64,000 nucleotides of DNA, taken from NCBI GenBank assembly GCA_019925105.1, contig JAHGAU010000018.1, forward strand, positions 744,001 through 808,000, given 5' to 3'. Positions within the stretch are counted from its first letter, which is position 1, and every line of letters begins with the position of its first letter. Positions 23,121-33,049 of this stretch are shown piece by piece. The translations under genes and the position numbers were made by a program. The notes under the pieces were generated by a model. The model saw only the letters and a list, made by a program, of their open reading frames with translations. It had not been told where the DNA came from and did no database searches. Source of the stretch: Niebla homalea (lineage: Eukaryota > Ascomycota > Lecanoromycetes > Lecanorales > Ramalinaceae).

Positions 23121-23160
23121 ACCCTTTATTAAGCCCTTCACCAGGCCCTTTACTATGATG

Positions 23161-23245
23161 CAACGCCCGATGCCCGCGTGCCCCTACCGCAACAGGCCGA
23201 AAAACACTGTGATTTGGATGGAGAACCTGAAAGGTAAGCAAGGCC
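23161..23245 (+). repeat. Conserved island core, copy K2
   Basis: The least diverged core. It keeps CTACCGCAACAGGCCGAAAA, GATTTGGATGGAGAACC and AGGTAAGCAAGGCCC. TGATG-like and CTGA motifs sit near its edges (ATGATGC at 23155-23161, CTGA at 23227-23230), about the spacing of a box C/D RNA, but no guide region can be proved. Confidence 0.75.
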
Positions 23246-23289
23246 CTTTACCTGTACCCTTACCCCACCCTCAGCAAACCCTTTACTAA

Positions 23290-23514
23290 GCCCTTTACCA
23301 GGTCCTTTACCAGGCCCTTTACCAGGCCCTTTATTAGGCCCTTTATTAGGCCCTTTATTAGGCCCTTTATTAGGCCCTTTATTAGGCCCTTTATTAGGCC
23401 CTTTATTAGGCCCTTTATTAGGCCCTTTATTAGGCCCTTTATTAGGCCCTTTATTAGGCCCTTTATTAGGCCCTTTATTAGGCCCTTTATTAGGCCCTTT
23501 ATTAGGCCCTTTGT
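23290..23514. repeat. 12-bp minisatellite GGCCCTTTATTA, about 18 units
   Basis: Early units end CCA (CAGGCCCTTTAC), later units are uniform. The same array occurs inverted at 31440-31500, next to core K3, followed in both places by AAATAGATAGAAAAAT-like sequence. The minus-strand open frame here is a (KGPN)n repeat translation. Confidence 0.9.
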
Positions 23515-23587
23515 ATAAATAGATAGAAAAATAGATTAAATAATCAATTAAATAAAGTAATATTATCAGGTAATTCATTAAATATCC

Positions 23588-23815
23588 TTATTTTTTTGGA
23601 ATTTACTTTAACGCCGAGTTAACACCGCGTTAACGCCGCGTTAACGCCGCTTTTTTTTGGAATTCACTTTAACGCCGCGTTAACGCCCCGTTAACGCCGC
23701 TTTTTTTGGAATTCACTTTAACGCCGAGTTAAAGCCCCGTTAACGCCGCGTTAACTCCGCTTTTTTTTAAAATTCACTTTAACCCCGCTTTTTTTTTAAC
23801 GCGGAGTTAACGGTA
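23588..23815. repeat. 50/60-bp minisatellite with GTTAACGCCGC core
   Basis: Units at 23591-23650, 23651-23700, 23701-23760 and a partial one to 23788. Each has a T-run, GGAATTCACTTTAACG and two to three copies of CGCGTTAACGC. The internal 11-mer contains the palindrome GTTAAC. The right edge carries it inverted (AACGCGGAGTTAACGG). Confidence 0.85.
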
Positions 23816-24274
23816 TTTATATTTTAAAACCGCTTTAAGCGTTAATTAAGTATAAATTAAATATTTTATACCGTATAGGTTTCAGTAAGGTATTTAGCCT
23901 GAAATTATTATTTATACGTAGACCGTAAGGTATAACAGCCCTAATTACCGATTTACGCGTACGTTATAGGGTATAATAGCCTTATACTATACTTATAAGG
24001 CCGTTAAATCGGTAGATCCCTATTAAACGCGTTAATACCTTTAAAGAATTAAAAAAAGCAAACGTTTATTTATTATTATTATTATTAAAGCGATTAAAGC
24101 GGTTTATAAAGCCTATTATCATATATATTTAATTTCTTAATTAAATTAACCTTATATTAAAGTTTACCTTAATTATTATATTAAAGTTTAAATATAAAGA
24201 AAAGTAAAATATTTACTTTTAAAGCTCTTTCCTCTTTATTAAAATTATAAAAACTTAAATTAATTATATAAAGC
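23816..24274. other. RIP-degraded spacer before LINE copy 1
   Basis: AT-rich, no gene. Contains TTTATTATTATTATTATTA at about 24067-24086. May include LINE 5' UTR. Confidence 0.45.
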
Positions 24275-24399
24275 GGAGATAACGATAAATAACGGGATCC
24301 CAGAGGTTTAAAACGATATATACGTATATAGCTTAAGTAATAATAAGGTAAATACCTTAAGTACGATAAGCGGAAGCGAAATAATAATAAAAATAAAAA

Positions 24400-26150
24400 A
24401 AATAAAAAGGTAAGCGGCTTTTATTAACGGAAATAATAATAATTTATATAGATAATGCAATAACTATATAATAAAGAACTTTTAAATTAAATAAGGGGCT
24501 TATAATTAATAAGATATATGTAAAAAAATATATATAATGCGTAAAAATAACGTAATTATAAGGGGTAAATAAAAGATAAAGAAAACGGGATTAATACGTA
24601 GTAATAAATAGAAAGTAAATAAAGGCGGAAAAGGCCTTATTAAATATATATAAACTAAGAGAAAACCGGGTAAGAATAAAGGAGTATTAGATAATTAAGA
24701 ATAAGCTATAAAAAAAGGTAATTATTAAATATACGGTAAAAATATAATAAAGGAAAAGGTAATAAAAACGTTAAAAGACTTCTTTATAATTAAATAAAAG
24801 GATATTATATTAAAAACTTAACTAATATTATAGATTAAATTACGGGGGGTAAAAGATTTTTACGTAAAAACGGGGGCGGAATTAAGGGATTTAAAAAGAT
24901 TACGCGGAGCTTAAAAAACGGAAACGAGGATACCAATAAAAAAGGATAAAAGGAATTAAAAAGGTTATATATAAAATAAAAAAACAACGGGAAAAGCTTT
25001 ATAAATAAAAATAAAGATAAGTTAAATAATAAAAGCTATAAAAATAACGTTTATATTAATAATAAAAAAAATAAAAATTAAAAAAAAAACGGTAATATTA
25101 AGGAAAATAAAAATAATAATTATATAATTATTAAGTAAAAAAGAAAGGAATATAATTATAAAAATAAGTTCTTTATAATTAATAAAAGCGTTTAAAGTAT
25201 TAAGGGAGTTATTAATAAAGTAAATTATTATAATACGTAAATTATAAAGTAAAAATATTTTTTTAAATATAGCTTTATTAAAAATAAAAAAAGAGTTTAA
25301 AAAATTAAAAAAATAAACCGGTAAAAAGGGATATAAAACGGTAAAGATATTAAGGTAATTATTTATTATTATAATAAACGGGATATACTTAATAAAATTT
25401 ATAAAAAAAGAAAAGGAAATTACTTTAAAATAAATAAAAAGGGAGAATACGGTTTTTTATCCCGGGTTAAAAATTATAAATTATAGTTTTCTTTCCGTAA
25501 TAAAAAGGTTAAATATTTTTAATTGGATAAAGAAATATTTTATAGTTATTTTAAGCGTAATATTAATAAGGATATATAATAATATCCTTAATAAAAGGGT
25601 AATAAAAGGTAAGTCCTTTAAATTAATAAAACTATAAGATTAAGCGGCGGATATTTATTAATACTTTAAATATTAAGGGTACGAATATATTATTATAAGG
25701 TACCTTAATAATATAAAGTATATAATATACGCCAGAAAGCATAATACGTATAAATACGTAAATTTAATAATAAAAAGATTAATAAAAAATACGTTAAAAT
25801 ATATAATATATAAAAATAATAATTACTTAACGTAGGATTTACGATATATAATAAAAATTAAAAAAATTTAATATAAAAAGATTAAGATAATAATTAAGGT
25901 TTAACGTTATAATTTATATAAATCTAGATTAATAAAATAATTAAAAATAGTCTTAAGACGTAAACGGAATTTATTAAATAAAAAAAAATAAAATATAATA
26001 ATTAATAATATAAAGAAAATGAAACTTATAATAATATTAATCCTTAAAGCCGGCCGCTTAACCGGGATAATCATTATAATAAGAAAGTTAAAATAAATAA
26101 TATTTAATTTTAAGGAAAAACCGTTTATATAAATAAAAATTAATAAAAAG
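24400..26150 (+). pseudogene. LINE L1 ORF1 (Gag-like) remnant
   Basis: Nucleic-acid-binding protein of the LINE particle. The upstream two thirds are Lys/Glu/Asn-rich in the retained frame. The block at about 25455-25625 reads KIINYSFLSVIKRLNIF...ILSVILIRIYNNI, well conserved among copies L1, L2, L5 and L6, which is the best evidence for the true frame. Toward the end (about 25680-25860) comes a region with regularly spaced Tyr codons where copies read GHL-like and KEGHLIQD-like, consistent with CCHC knuckles whose Cys became Tyr. Many stops. Assigned to Tad1-type ORF1 by position and knuckle arrangement. Confidence 0.6.
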
Positions 26151-26189
26151 AACTTAATAAAAGTTAATATATAATATATTTATACTTTT

Positions 26190-29100
26190 AAGGATAATAT
26201 AATATAATATACGTAAGGAAGTAATTAAAGTTATAATATTAATATTTAAATTTAAAGAAATAAAGAATATTAATATTATAACGATATAAAAATTATTATA
26301 TAATTTATATATATATTCCTTAATTAACCCGGGAAATAATTTTTATTTAACCTTTAAAGGAAATAAAATAATATAAATATATTTTCTTATAAAAAGGTAA
26401 ACGTAACGGAATAATATTTTTAAGTATAAAAGATAAACTATAAAATAATTAAATATTTTAAAAATAAGAAACGATTTCACTAAAAGCCCTTAAACCCCAT
26501 CCGGTAAATTATATAATTAATATAAATAAGGCAATAATAAATATTTAACGATTTACCGGTACCTATAATTAACCTTAAATAAACTTAATTACCACATAAG
26601 GCCAATAAAAAAAGGTTACGGGGATTTAACGTTAAAAAATTAAAGTTAAGATTAAATAAGGTTAATTTAAAAAGTTATATAATAAAGTACTTAAGGTAAA
26701 ATTTAAACGTTAAAAGAAGTAAAGTTATATAATTAAAACCGTTTCTTTTTAATTAAGCTTAATATTATTATTAAATCTTTACCGCGGATTATAACGTTAA
26801 AAAGTAAAGAATTCTTAATAAAAATAATAAATTAAAGATTTAAAATAATTATTAATCTTAATTAAGTTAATATAAAAACTTAATTATAATATTAAGGTAA
26901 ATAACTATAAAGGAAAGGTTTTTATTTAAATCGGGTTAATATTTAGGGTAAGTTAGGGTTAAGTTAGTTAATTACGGTTTCCTTTTCTTTTTTTAAAATT
27001 AAAGTAATAAGTTTAAAATAAATATAAATATTAAAATAACCGTAACTTAATTATTAATATTATAGAACGTTAAAATTAACTTAAAATAACTAGACTTATA
27101 TATAAATAAATTAATTAATTAATATTTTCTTATAAATAAAAAATTAAATATAAATAATTAAAACGTTATTTATTATAAAGGAAATTTATATACGCTTAAA
27201 ATTATATAAGAAAAAAATATTAAAGGAAATTTAAATATTTATAACGTATATAATCCGCCGTTAATTAATAAAAAAAGGCCCTTTATAATCTTATTATATA
27301 AAGATATTATAACCGTATTAAGTAAATATCTTTTAATAAAAGATTTTAATTTTTATTATATTAAATAGAACGAAAAAGGGTATATAATTAATTACGTTAA
27401 GTTTAAAGAGTTATTAATAATTATTATCCGGTTTAATTTTACGCTTTTAACGTTAAAAGGAATTATAATATAAGAAGGTTAAAAATTTAGAATTACAATT
27501 AACTTAACGTTTAACTTAGAAAATATTATTAATATGGTTATTATATATAAGTTATAAAAGGACTTAAAATATAACTTAAATTATATACCGATATAAATAA
27601 TTTTAAATTAAAACGTTAATATAATCTTATTACCACCAATAAAGAAAGCGTAAAAAACGGTTAAAAAAATAAAGGTTTATATAAAAATAGAGGAAATAAT
27701 AATATAGTTCGTAAACCTCCTTTAACTAAATAATAAAGATTAAATCGATTTTTTTATAAAGTAAATAATAACGGTATTAAATAAAATAATTAATAAGATA
27801 GTTCCGTTAATAAAGCCTTTTTAAAAAGTAAAAACTTATTAAAATAAAGGGTATATAACCGTAATTATAAAAACGAAAAGGTTAATTAAATAAACTTTTA
27901 AATATAAAAACTAAAAAATACTTAATTAATTAAGGATTACTTAAAATAAAAAAGAAAAGATTATTAAGAAAGTTAAATAAATATATTTTCGGTTTATAAT
28001 ATATAATTTAACGATCTTATTTTATAATATTTAAAAGTTAATAAAATATAATAAAGAATAAAGTAAGAAATTAAAGCTTATTTTTAAATTCCCGCCTTTT
28101 AAAAAACTTAATAATATATTAATTAATATTTTTAATGGTAAAATTAAAACCCTTAAGGGAATATTTTTCCCCCTCCGTTAAAAGTTAATTTAAACGATAT
28201 CAATAACGTTATATACCCCGGCCCCGTATTAATAAATAAGGTAATAATATAAAATAAAGTAATTAAAGCGATTAATAAATTAAAGAAAAATAAAGCCTTA
28301 AAATTAAATAAAATTCCTAATAAATTTTTATTAATAATAATTTTACCGTTTAAGAAAATCTTTATTTTTTTTTTTTAAATATACTTTAACGTTAATTATT
28401 ATTTACGTAAATTTAAAGAAATAAAAACGATTATCTTTAAGAAGTTTATTAAGTTGGATTATTTTAAGGTAAAGTCTTATAGACTTATTATACTCCTTTA
28501 TACGTTAAAATAAGCCTTAAAAACAATAATAATAAAGATCCTTAATAATTATATAGAAAATAATGGATTTCTTTTTAATTAATAAATAAAAATAAAAAGA
28601 AATCGATTAATAAAAATAGTTTTTAAAAAATTAATTAACGGCGTATATATAATATAAGGTTATGGGAAGAAATATATTATAAGTTTTCTTTTTCTTAATA
28701 TTATAAATATTTTTAATAAAATAAATTATTAAAAATTATTATATAACTTAAGGAAAAAAGGGATATTACTTTTCTTAATTAAATAAATGAAAAGTTTCTT
28801 AAGTAATTAAGCTATATCGATTAATTTAAAGTAAAAAATAAACTTAATAAAGCTTATTATAATAAGGATTCCTTATAAATTATTTATTTTTTTATATTAT
28901 TTTTATTTTTTAATAATTTATTAATTAAGGAGCTTATTAAGTTAAAATAAAAGATTTAAGTTAAAAACTTTTTTAATAATATTTATTTTTTAACTTATAA
29001 TACTTTTATATATATAAATTATTTAAAATTAAAATAGATTTATAAAATTTATTTTTAATAAGTAAAAACTTATAAAGTTTAATTTATATTATATTAATAT

Positions 29101-29340
29101 AAGTTTATTTATATAATTAAAAGCTTAAAGTTATATAATATAATAATTATAATAAACTTAAGTAAATTTATAGTAAAGTTAAAGGTTAATATTAAAGTTT
29201 TTAACCTTTAAATAAATAAGAAGCTTAATTAAAAAAATTATATAAAAAAAGTTTAAAAGAAAATAACTTTATAAGAAAGGAAATTTATTTATTTCGTTAT
29301 ATTAATATAAAGAATTTTATTATAAAAGGCCCGGACTATT
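26190..29340 (+). pseudogene. LINE L1 ORF2 (endonuclease-reverse transcriptase) remnant
   Basis: ORF2 cut target DNA and reverse-transcribed the LINE RNA. The apurinic endonuclease part shows YNPPLINK near 27249-27272 and LIKDFNFYYIK at about 27336-27368, the family's GDFNLHH motif; it is interrupted upstream by the 728-bp insert. Reverse transcriptase shows INY*KLLYNLRKKG at about 28720-28757 (family F(D)NVSH..LL..L...GI), the finger/palm block with PYKLFIF (family PQGSP.SP) near 28873-28895, and FFNNIYFL at 28969-28992, where catalytic Asp-Asp is Asn-Asn. The 3' part including the C-terminal region is missing. Confidence 0.8.
26394..27121 (+). mobile_element. 728-bp SINE-like insertion in LINE L1
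   Basis: Absent from all other LINE copies and bounded by a perfect 15-bp duplication ATATTTTCTTATAAA (26379-26393 and 27122-27136), which indicates target-primed integration. It has no recognisable coding. It ends in AAATTAATTAATTAA, and its last about 50-60 bp (AGAACGTTAAAATTAACTTA and onward) resemble the 3' end of the LINE family (GGAACGCCGGAATTAACTTA). That is the arrangement of a SINE, or an internally deleted LINE, mobilised by that LINE. A short GGGTAAGTTAGGGTTAAG motif lies at about 26944-26961. No pol III boxes could be recognised after RIP. Confidence 0.72.
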
Positions 29341-29397
29341 TATTAATCTACCTAAGTGCCGGGTAATTAATATAAGTACTTTTAATAAAGACCTTAA

Positions 29398-29510
29398 TTA
29401 TTATTAAAAGGGGATTAGCCTATTACCTAGACTTCTTATAAATAGATCCCTTAGTACCTTATATAATACTTAATTAAGCAAGTTACACCTTACCATTTCA
29501 ATAAGAGGTA
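29398..29510 (+). repeat. 105-bp dispersed repeat, copy 3
   Basis: Best preserved of the three; reads AAAAGGGGATTAGCC... to TTTCAATAAGAGGTAAT. Lies 55 bp past the truncated end of LINE L1. Confidence 0.75.
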
Positions 29511-31200
29511 ATTCCGGAGGTAATAACTATATAAATAATACGCCGAGGATTACGACGGGATTAAAAGGACGTTTAACCATCGAAAAATAAATATATATTA
29601 AAGCTATTACCTATATAAATCCACCACCCTTATTACCCTTATTACCCTACCCTTATTACGAGTAAACCGAGTTAAAAGGAGTCGATTACCTATAACCGTT
29701 TCCGGGCTTTTTATTAAATAATTATTCTTTCCTTTTTAAGTTTAGGCTGGATAATTAGCTCTTAAACGATAGGGTAATTAACTTAATAATTTATTACCCT
29801 TTATCCAGGTTGTAATAAAGTCGGCTTTATTTTACTTTTATAGGTTTATTTCTTAAATATTAATTTAAACGTTTTTCTCGTTACGGGTAATTTAAAAGGC
29901 TATAATAATAAATTTAAAAGTTACTCTGTTAATAGCTTTATTATATAAAGTTATCGTTTTACTTTTTTAACTTCGTTAACCGTTTTATTTATAATAAGTT
30001 AATTAAAATAATAAAAAGGTATAACCTTATAAACGCTGTTTATTTATTTTAAATTAAAACGGTTTACGGCGGATAAAACGTTTAAAGTCTTTTTCTTAAT
30101 AAATACATTTTTATAAAAATATAATTACGGAGTATTAAGGTTTTTTTTCTTTATTTATAAAAGATTTTTATATACGTAATAATAGGTTAATATTCTTATT
30201 GTTATTTATTTAATTACCGTCTTTATTTTATAAATATTAAGTATTATAAAACGTTAACTTATTATAACGTTAATAAGGGTAAAAGTCGTTTAATTATAAA
30301 AGCCTTAATATAATTATAAAACTTACTTTAATACGATAATTATAAGGAATTCCTATATATTTTATATATAAATTTATATACGTAAATATATTATCTTTAA
30401 TTATAGCGTATTAAAGGAATATCTTTTTTAATATTTAAAGTGGTATTTTAATAAAAACGTTATATAAAAAAAGCGCTTTATAAAAGATCCGTAAAGTTAC
30501 TTTTATACGGTTAATAGCTTTATTATAATTGAATTTTTACGTTTAAGTAATTTATTGATATTATTAATAACGTAAATTAAATCGTTAATTAAGTTAAATA
30601 GGGTTAATTTAAGCTTTATATAAAAACCCTTATTATATAACGTATTTATATTATTAAAATATAAATAGCGATCTATATAATATTTAATAAATATACGTTT
30701 TAAAAAGAAAATATAAGTATTATTTAAGTAAATAATAATATTAATAGGATAATCGTTTTTTATATAATATTAAAAAGCATTAAAATCGGCTTCTATATAT
30801 ATATAGATAAAATAATTTTAATATTTAATAAAAATATTTTACGCTTTATTATTAATAAAATACTTTTTATAATTAATAAGTATATTCTTATTAATATATT
30901 ATATATAAAGTAAATATTTTATAGTTAAGAATACCATTTTAAGTTAATTTATATACTTAATTTTACAATTAATAATAATTTAATTTTAATTTACTTAATA
31001 TTTTAATATAAATAAGGAGCTTTTATAATTACTTTAATATTTATTAATAGTTATTTAATTCCTTTTATTATAAAAAAAAAAATATTAAATAATAAATAAT
31101 ATTAAGATTTATATTACCCGTAATTATTAATAATAATATTTTATATCTATTAATTTTATAAGTACCTTACCGGTTTCCATTAAAGGTTTAAAAGGGTATT
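29511..31200. other. RIP-degraded DNA, no recognisable gene
   Basis: A short TTATTACCC repeat lies at 29622-29650 and less mutated patches run to about 29820. The rest is AT-rich with stops in all frames. No motif identified. Confidence 0.5.
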
Positions 31201-31345
31201 AAAAAGGTATTAAAACGATTTAATTCTTAAAATGCCATTCTTATTAATTAAACTTTAAGATTTAAAGCCTTTTTTGAAAAAAAGCCTTTTTAAAAAATAA
31301 TCATTTTAATACCCTTTTAACACCCTTTTAATACCATTTTGAAAT
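31201..31345. repeat. Degenerate AACACCCTTTT repeat
   Basis: Imperfect AAAAGGGTATT and its reverse complement AATACCCTTTT occur on both sides of a GCCTTTTTTGAAAAAAAGCC inverted repeat. Related sequence lies at 33115-33185. Confidence 0.55.
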
Positions 31346-31439
31346 TAAAGGGGGGTATCCGCTTTTGGGGCTGCTTAGGGGGGGCTTTAAGGTAATAAAG
31401 TATTATTAATTCATTTTTCTATCTATTTATATACCTATT

Positions 31440-31500
31440 TATTAAAGGGCTTATTAAGGGGCCTGGTAAAGGGCCTGGTAAAGGGCCTGGTAGGGGGTTT
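31440..31500. repeat. 12-bp minisatellite, inverted relative to 23290-23514
   Basis: About five units of GGGCCTGGTAAA. Together with K3 and the flanking ATTTTTCTATCTATTTATA (about 31413-31432) it forms an inverted counterpart of 23105-23560. Confidence 0.82.
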
Positions 31501-31530
31501 GCTGAGGGTGCGGGTAAGGGTGTAGGTGAA

Positions 31531-31613
31531 GGGCCTTGTTTACCTCTCAGGTTCTCCGTCCATTACGGTGTTTTTCGGCCTGTTGCGGTAGGGGCATCCG
31601 CGTATCGGGCGTC
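31531..31613 (-). repeat. Conserved island core, copy K3
   Basis: The minus strand carries CTACCGCAACAGGCCGAAAA, GGAGAACCTGAGAGG and AACAAGGCC, clearly the same core as K2. Inverted relative to K1 and K2. Confidence 0.75.
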
Positions 31614-31772
31614 ACATTATAGTAAAGGGCCTGATAAAGGGCTTAGTAAAGGATTTACAGTGGGTGCGGGTGCAATAGGTGAGGGTACAGTAGGTACGGG
31701 TGCAGTAAGAAGGATGTAAGTGGTGGTAAAGGTGGTAACAGGTAAGGGTAAAAGTGAGGGTGAGGGTAAGGG
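31614..31772. repeat. Purine/G-rich satellite (GGGTGA, GGTAAG) left of TRIM copy 2
   Basis: The reverse-strand version of the pyrimidine satellite: GTGGTAAAGGTGG and GGGTGAGGGTAAGGG units. TRIM copy 2 inserted at its right edge. Confidence 0.78.
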
Positions 31773-31919
31773 TATTATGGTAGTGCCTACCCCTGGGGGT
31801 AATCCCCCAGGTAGATTACCTTCTTATATATGGTAATAGCGGTTTACCTTTAAGCGCTATTACTTACCCCGGATAGTTACTTTTATTTATAGGATAGCCG
31901 AGTGGTTATTACCTTAATA
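31773..31919 (+). repeat. TRIM copy 2 5' LTR with a hairpin-sized deletion
   Basis: Lacks about 30 bp present in the other three LTRs. The missing piece is one complete CTACCC...GGGTAG hairpin, lost between two CCTACCC repeats. Confidence 0.82.
31895..31905 (+). promoter_or_regulatory. tRNA-type A-box match, TRIM copy 2
   Basis: TAGCCGAGTGG, identical to copy 1, with the B-box-like AATTTAAATCC 84 bp downstream at 31990-32000. Confidence 0.4.
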
Positions 31920-32498
31920 GAATAATAACGTAACTTTAAAGTAATATACCCCCGGAGTTAACCTTAAAGGTTTAAAGGGGTAAGTTTATAATTTAAATCC
32001 GAGGATACTTATTTTAAGTAACTTAAAAAATAAAATTAAGCGTAAGTACGGAGGCGGGTAAGACCCGTTACCCTATAGTATTAAAGGCTAAGATCCGAGG
32101 TATAGAAAAATTATTAAGGGGGGCCGGAATACCCGAAAATTATTAATACGGGGGGCTGAAACGCCTTAAAATTATACGGGTTAATCGTAAAACCGTAAGT
32201 GAAATATTTTAAAACGTAGCCTTTATTTACTTAATAAAAGATACGGGTTATTTTTAATAAGGATATTAAACCTTAGGCTATACCCTTATAAAACTATTAA
32301 GCCTTAAATTATATTTATAAGTTATTAAATCCGGATCCGGTTTAGGAAATTTAGACCTATACCGGAAATAATCTCCCTTAAGTAAGGAGCTTTTAACCCT
32401 TATTTATTTATTTAATTAGGTTCTAAGAGGACCTCCAGCCCGGGGGTAACTCCCCTCCGGAGGCGTGGTTTATAATCTATAAGCTTGGGGACGAGCCC

Positions 32499-32514
32499 AT
32501 AGGAGAGGGGATAC
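32499..32514 (+). other. Putative polypurine tract of TRIM copy 2
   Basis: ATAGGAGAGGGGATAC directly upstream of the 3' LTR, identical to copy 1. Confidence 0.6.
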
Positions 32515-32691
32515 TATTATGGTAGTACCTACCCTGGAGCAAGGGCTCCGGGGTAGGGCCTACCCCTGGGGGTGTTCCCCGGGTAGACTACCTTCTTATA
32601 TATGGTAATAGCGGCTTACCCCTAAGCGCTATTACCTACCCCGGATAGCTACTTTTATCCATGAGATAGCCGAGTGGTTATCACCCTAACA
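32515..32691 (+). repeat. TRIM copy 2 3' LTR, chain of hairpins
   Basis: Three strong stem-loops in 110 bp: 32529-32556 (CTACCCTGGAGC pairing with GCTCCGGGGTAG), 32560-32586 (CTACCCCTGGGG with CCCCGGGTAG) and 32604-32636 (GGTAATAGCG with CGCTATTACC, extended inside by CTTA/TAAG). A weaker GGATA...TATCC stem follows. The A-box match is at 32667-32677. All of these are present in copy 1. Confidence 0.85.
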
Positions 32692-32713
32692 GAGGGTGAG
32701 GGTGAGGGTAAGG

Positions 32714-32770
<57 letters not shown>

Positions 32771-32820
32771 ATGGTGAGGATGATAGTGATGGTGGTGGTG
32801 AGGGTGATAGTGATGGTGTA
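32692..32820. repeat. GGGTGA hexamer microsatellite
   Basis: About 13 near-perfect GAGGGT/GGGTGA units, then GATGGT/GATAGT variants. G-triplets every six bases give strong G-quadruplex potential on the plus strand. The minus-strand open frames over it are (SP)n and (TL)n repeat translations. Confidence 0.92.
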
Positions 32821-33049
32821 AGATGGACAGCAAACATATAGGTATACAATGTATATATATTCTGTATAATTCATATAATAATCTATCTATAAAGATAAAA
32901 GGTACTTATAAGTAAATAACTAAACGTTCTGGGATATACGGCCAGGTGATAATATCTATATACATTATAAGGATGTTTTAACATTGCCTTTATAACTACT
33001 CTATAATACTCCTTACCCGTACTCTATGCCCGTAATATACCGGCTGATA
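32817..33049 (-). repeat. Solo LTR related to Copia A
   Basis: The right about 120 bp (from GGGATATACGGCCAGGT to CCGGCTGATA) matches the right half of the Copia A LTRs. The left part is too diverged to align with confidence, so the start is uncertain. No internal region or partner LTR nearby and no clear target duplication. Retains CA/TG. Confidence 0.6.

Larger units (their letters stand above)
24275..29343 (+). mobile_element. Tad1-like LINE, copy L1 (3' truncated)
   Basis: Non-LTR retrotransposon with ORF1 (Gag-like) and ORF2 (endonuclease plus reverse transcriptase). The 5' end is set by alignment of its GATAAATAACGGG...GAGGTTTAAAACGAT-like start to the other copies. Sequence is collinear with the other copies until about 29343, where it switches to unrelated DNA, so the 3' end is missing. 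A 728-bp insertion (26394-27121) with a 15-bp duplication splits the endonuclease region. Completely inactivated by RIP. Confidence 0.87.
31773..32691 (+). mobile_element. TRIM-like element, copy 2
   Basis: 919-bp second copy, opposite strand to copy 1. LTRs 31773-31919 (147 bp, with a 30-bp deletion) and 32515-32691 (177 bp). Flanked by AAGGG (31768-31772) and GAGGG (32692-32696), a target duplication with one A/G difference inside a G-rich satellite. Its internal part carries many C-to-T and G-to-A changes relative to copy 1, so this copy has been partly RIP-mutated, while its 3' LTR is nearly clean. Confidence 0.85.

Noticed and set aside
21748..23289. Overlapping long open frames on both strands (up to 513 codons)
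   Set aside because: They are translations of the pyrimidine minisatellite (Pro/Thr/Leu/His repeats on one strand, Gly/Glu/Arg/Val on the other) and are open in several frames at once because the repeats lack stop codons.
23153..23578. Minus-strand frame with (KGPN)n
   Set aside because: It reads straight through the 12-bp GGCCCTTTATTA array; the repeat length divisible by three keeps it open. No domain on either side.
29622..29650. Additional satellite island
   Set aside because: Only three TTATTACCC units and no core sequence; too short to call.
32655..32874. Minus-strand frames with (SP)n and (TL)n
   Set aside because: Translations of the GGGTGA hexamer array and the end of the TRIM LTR.
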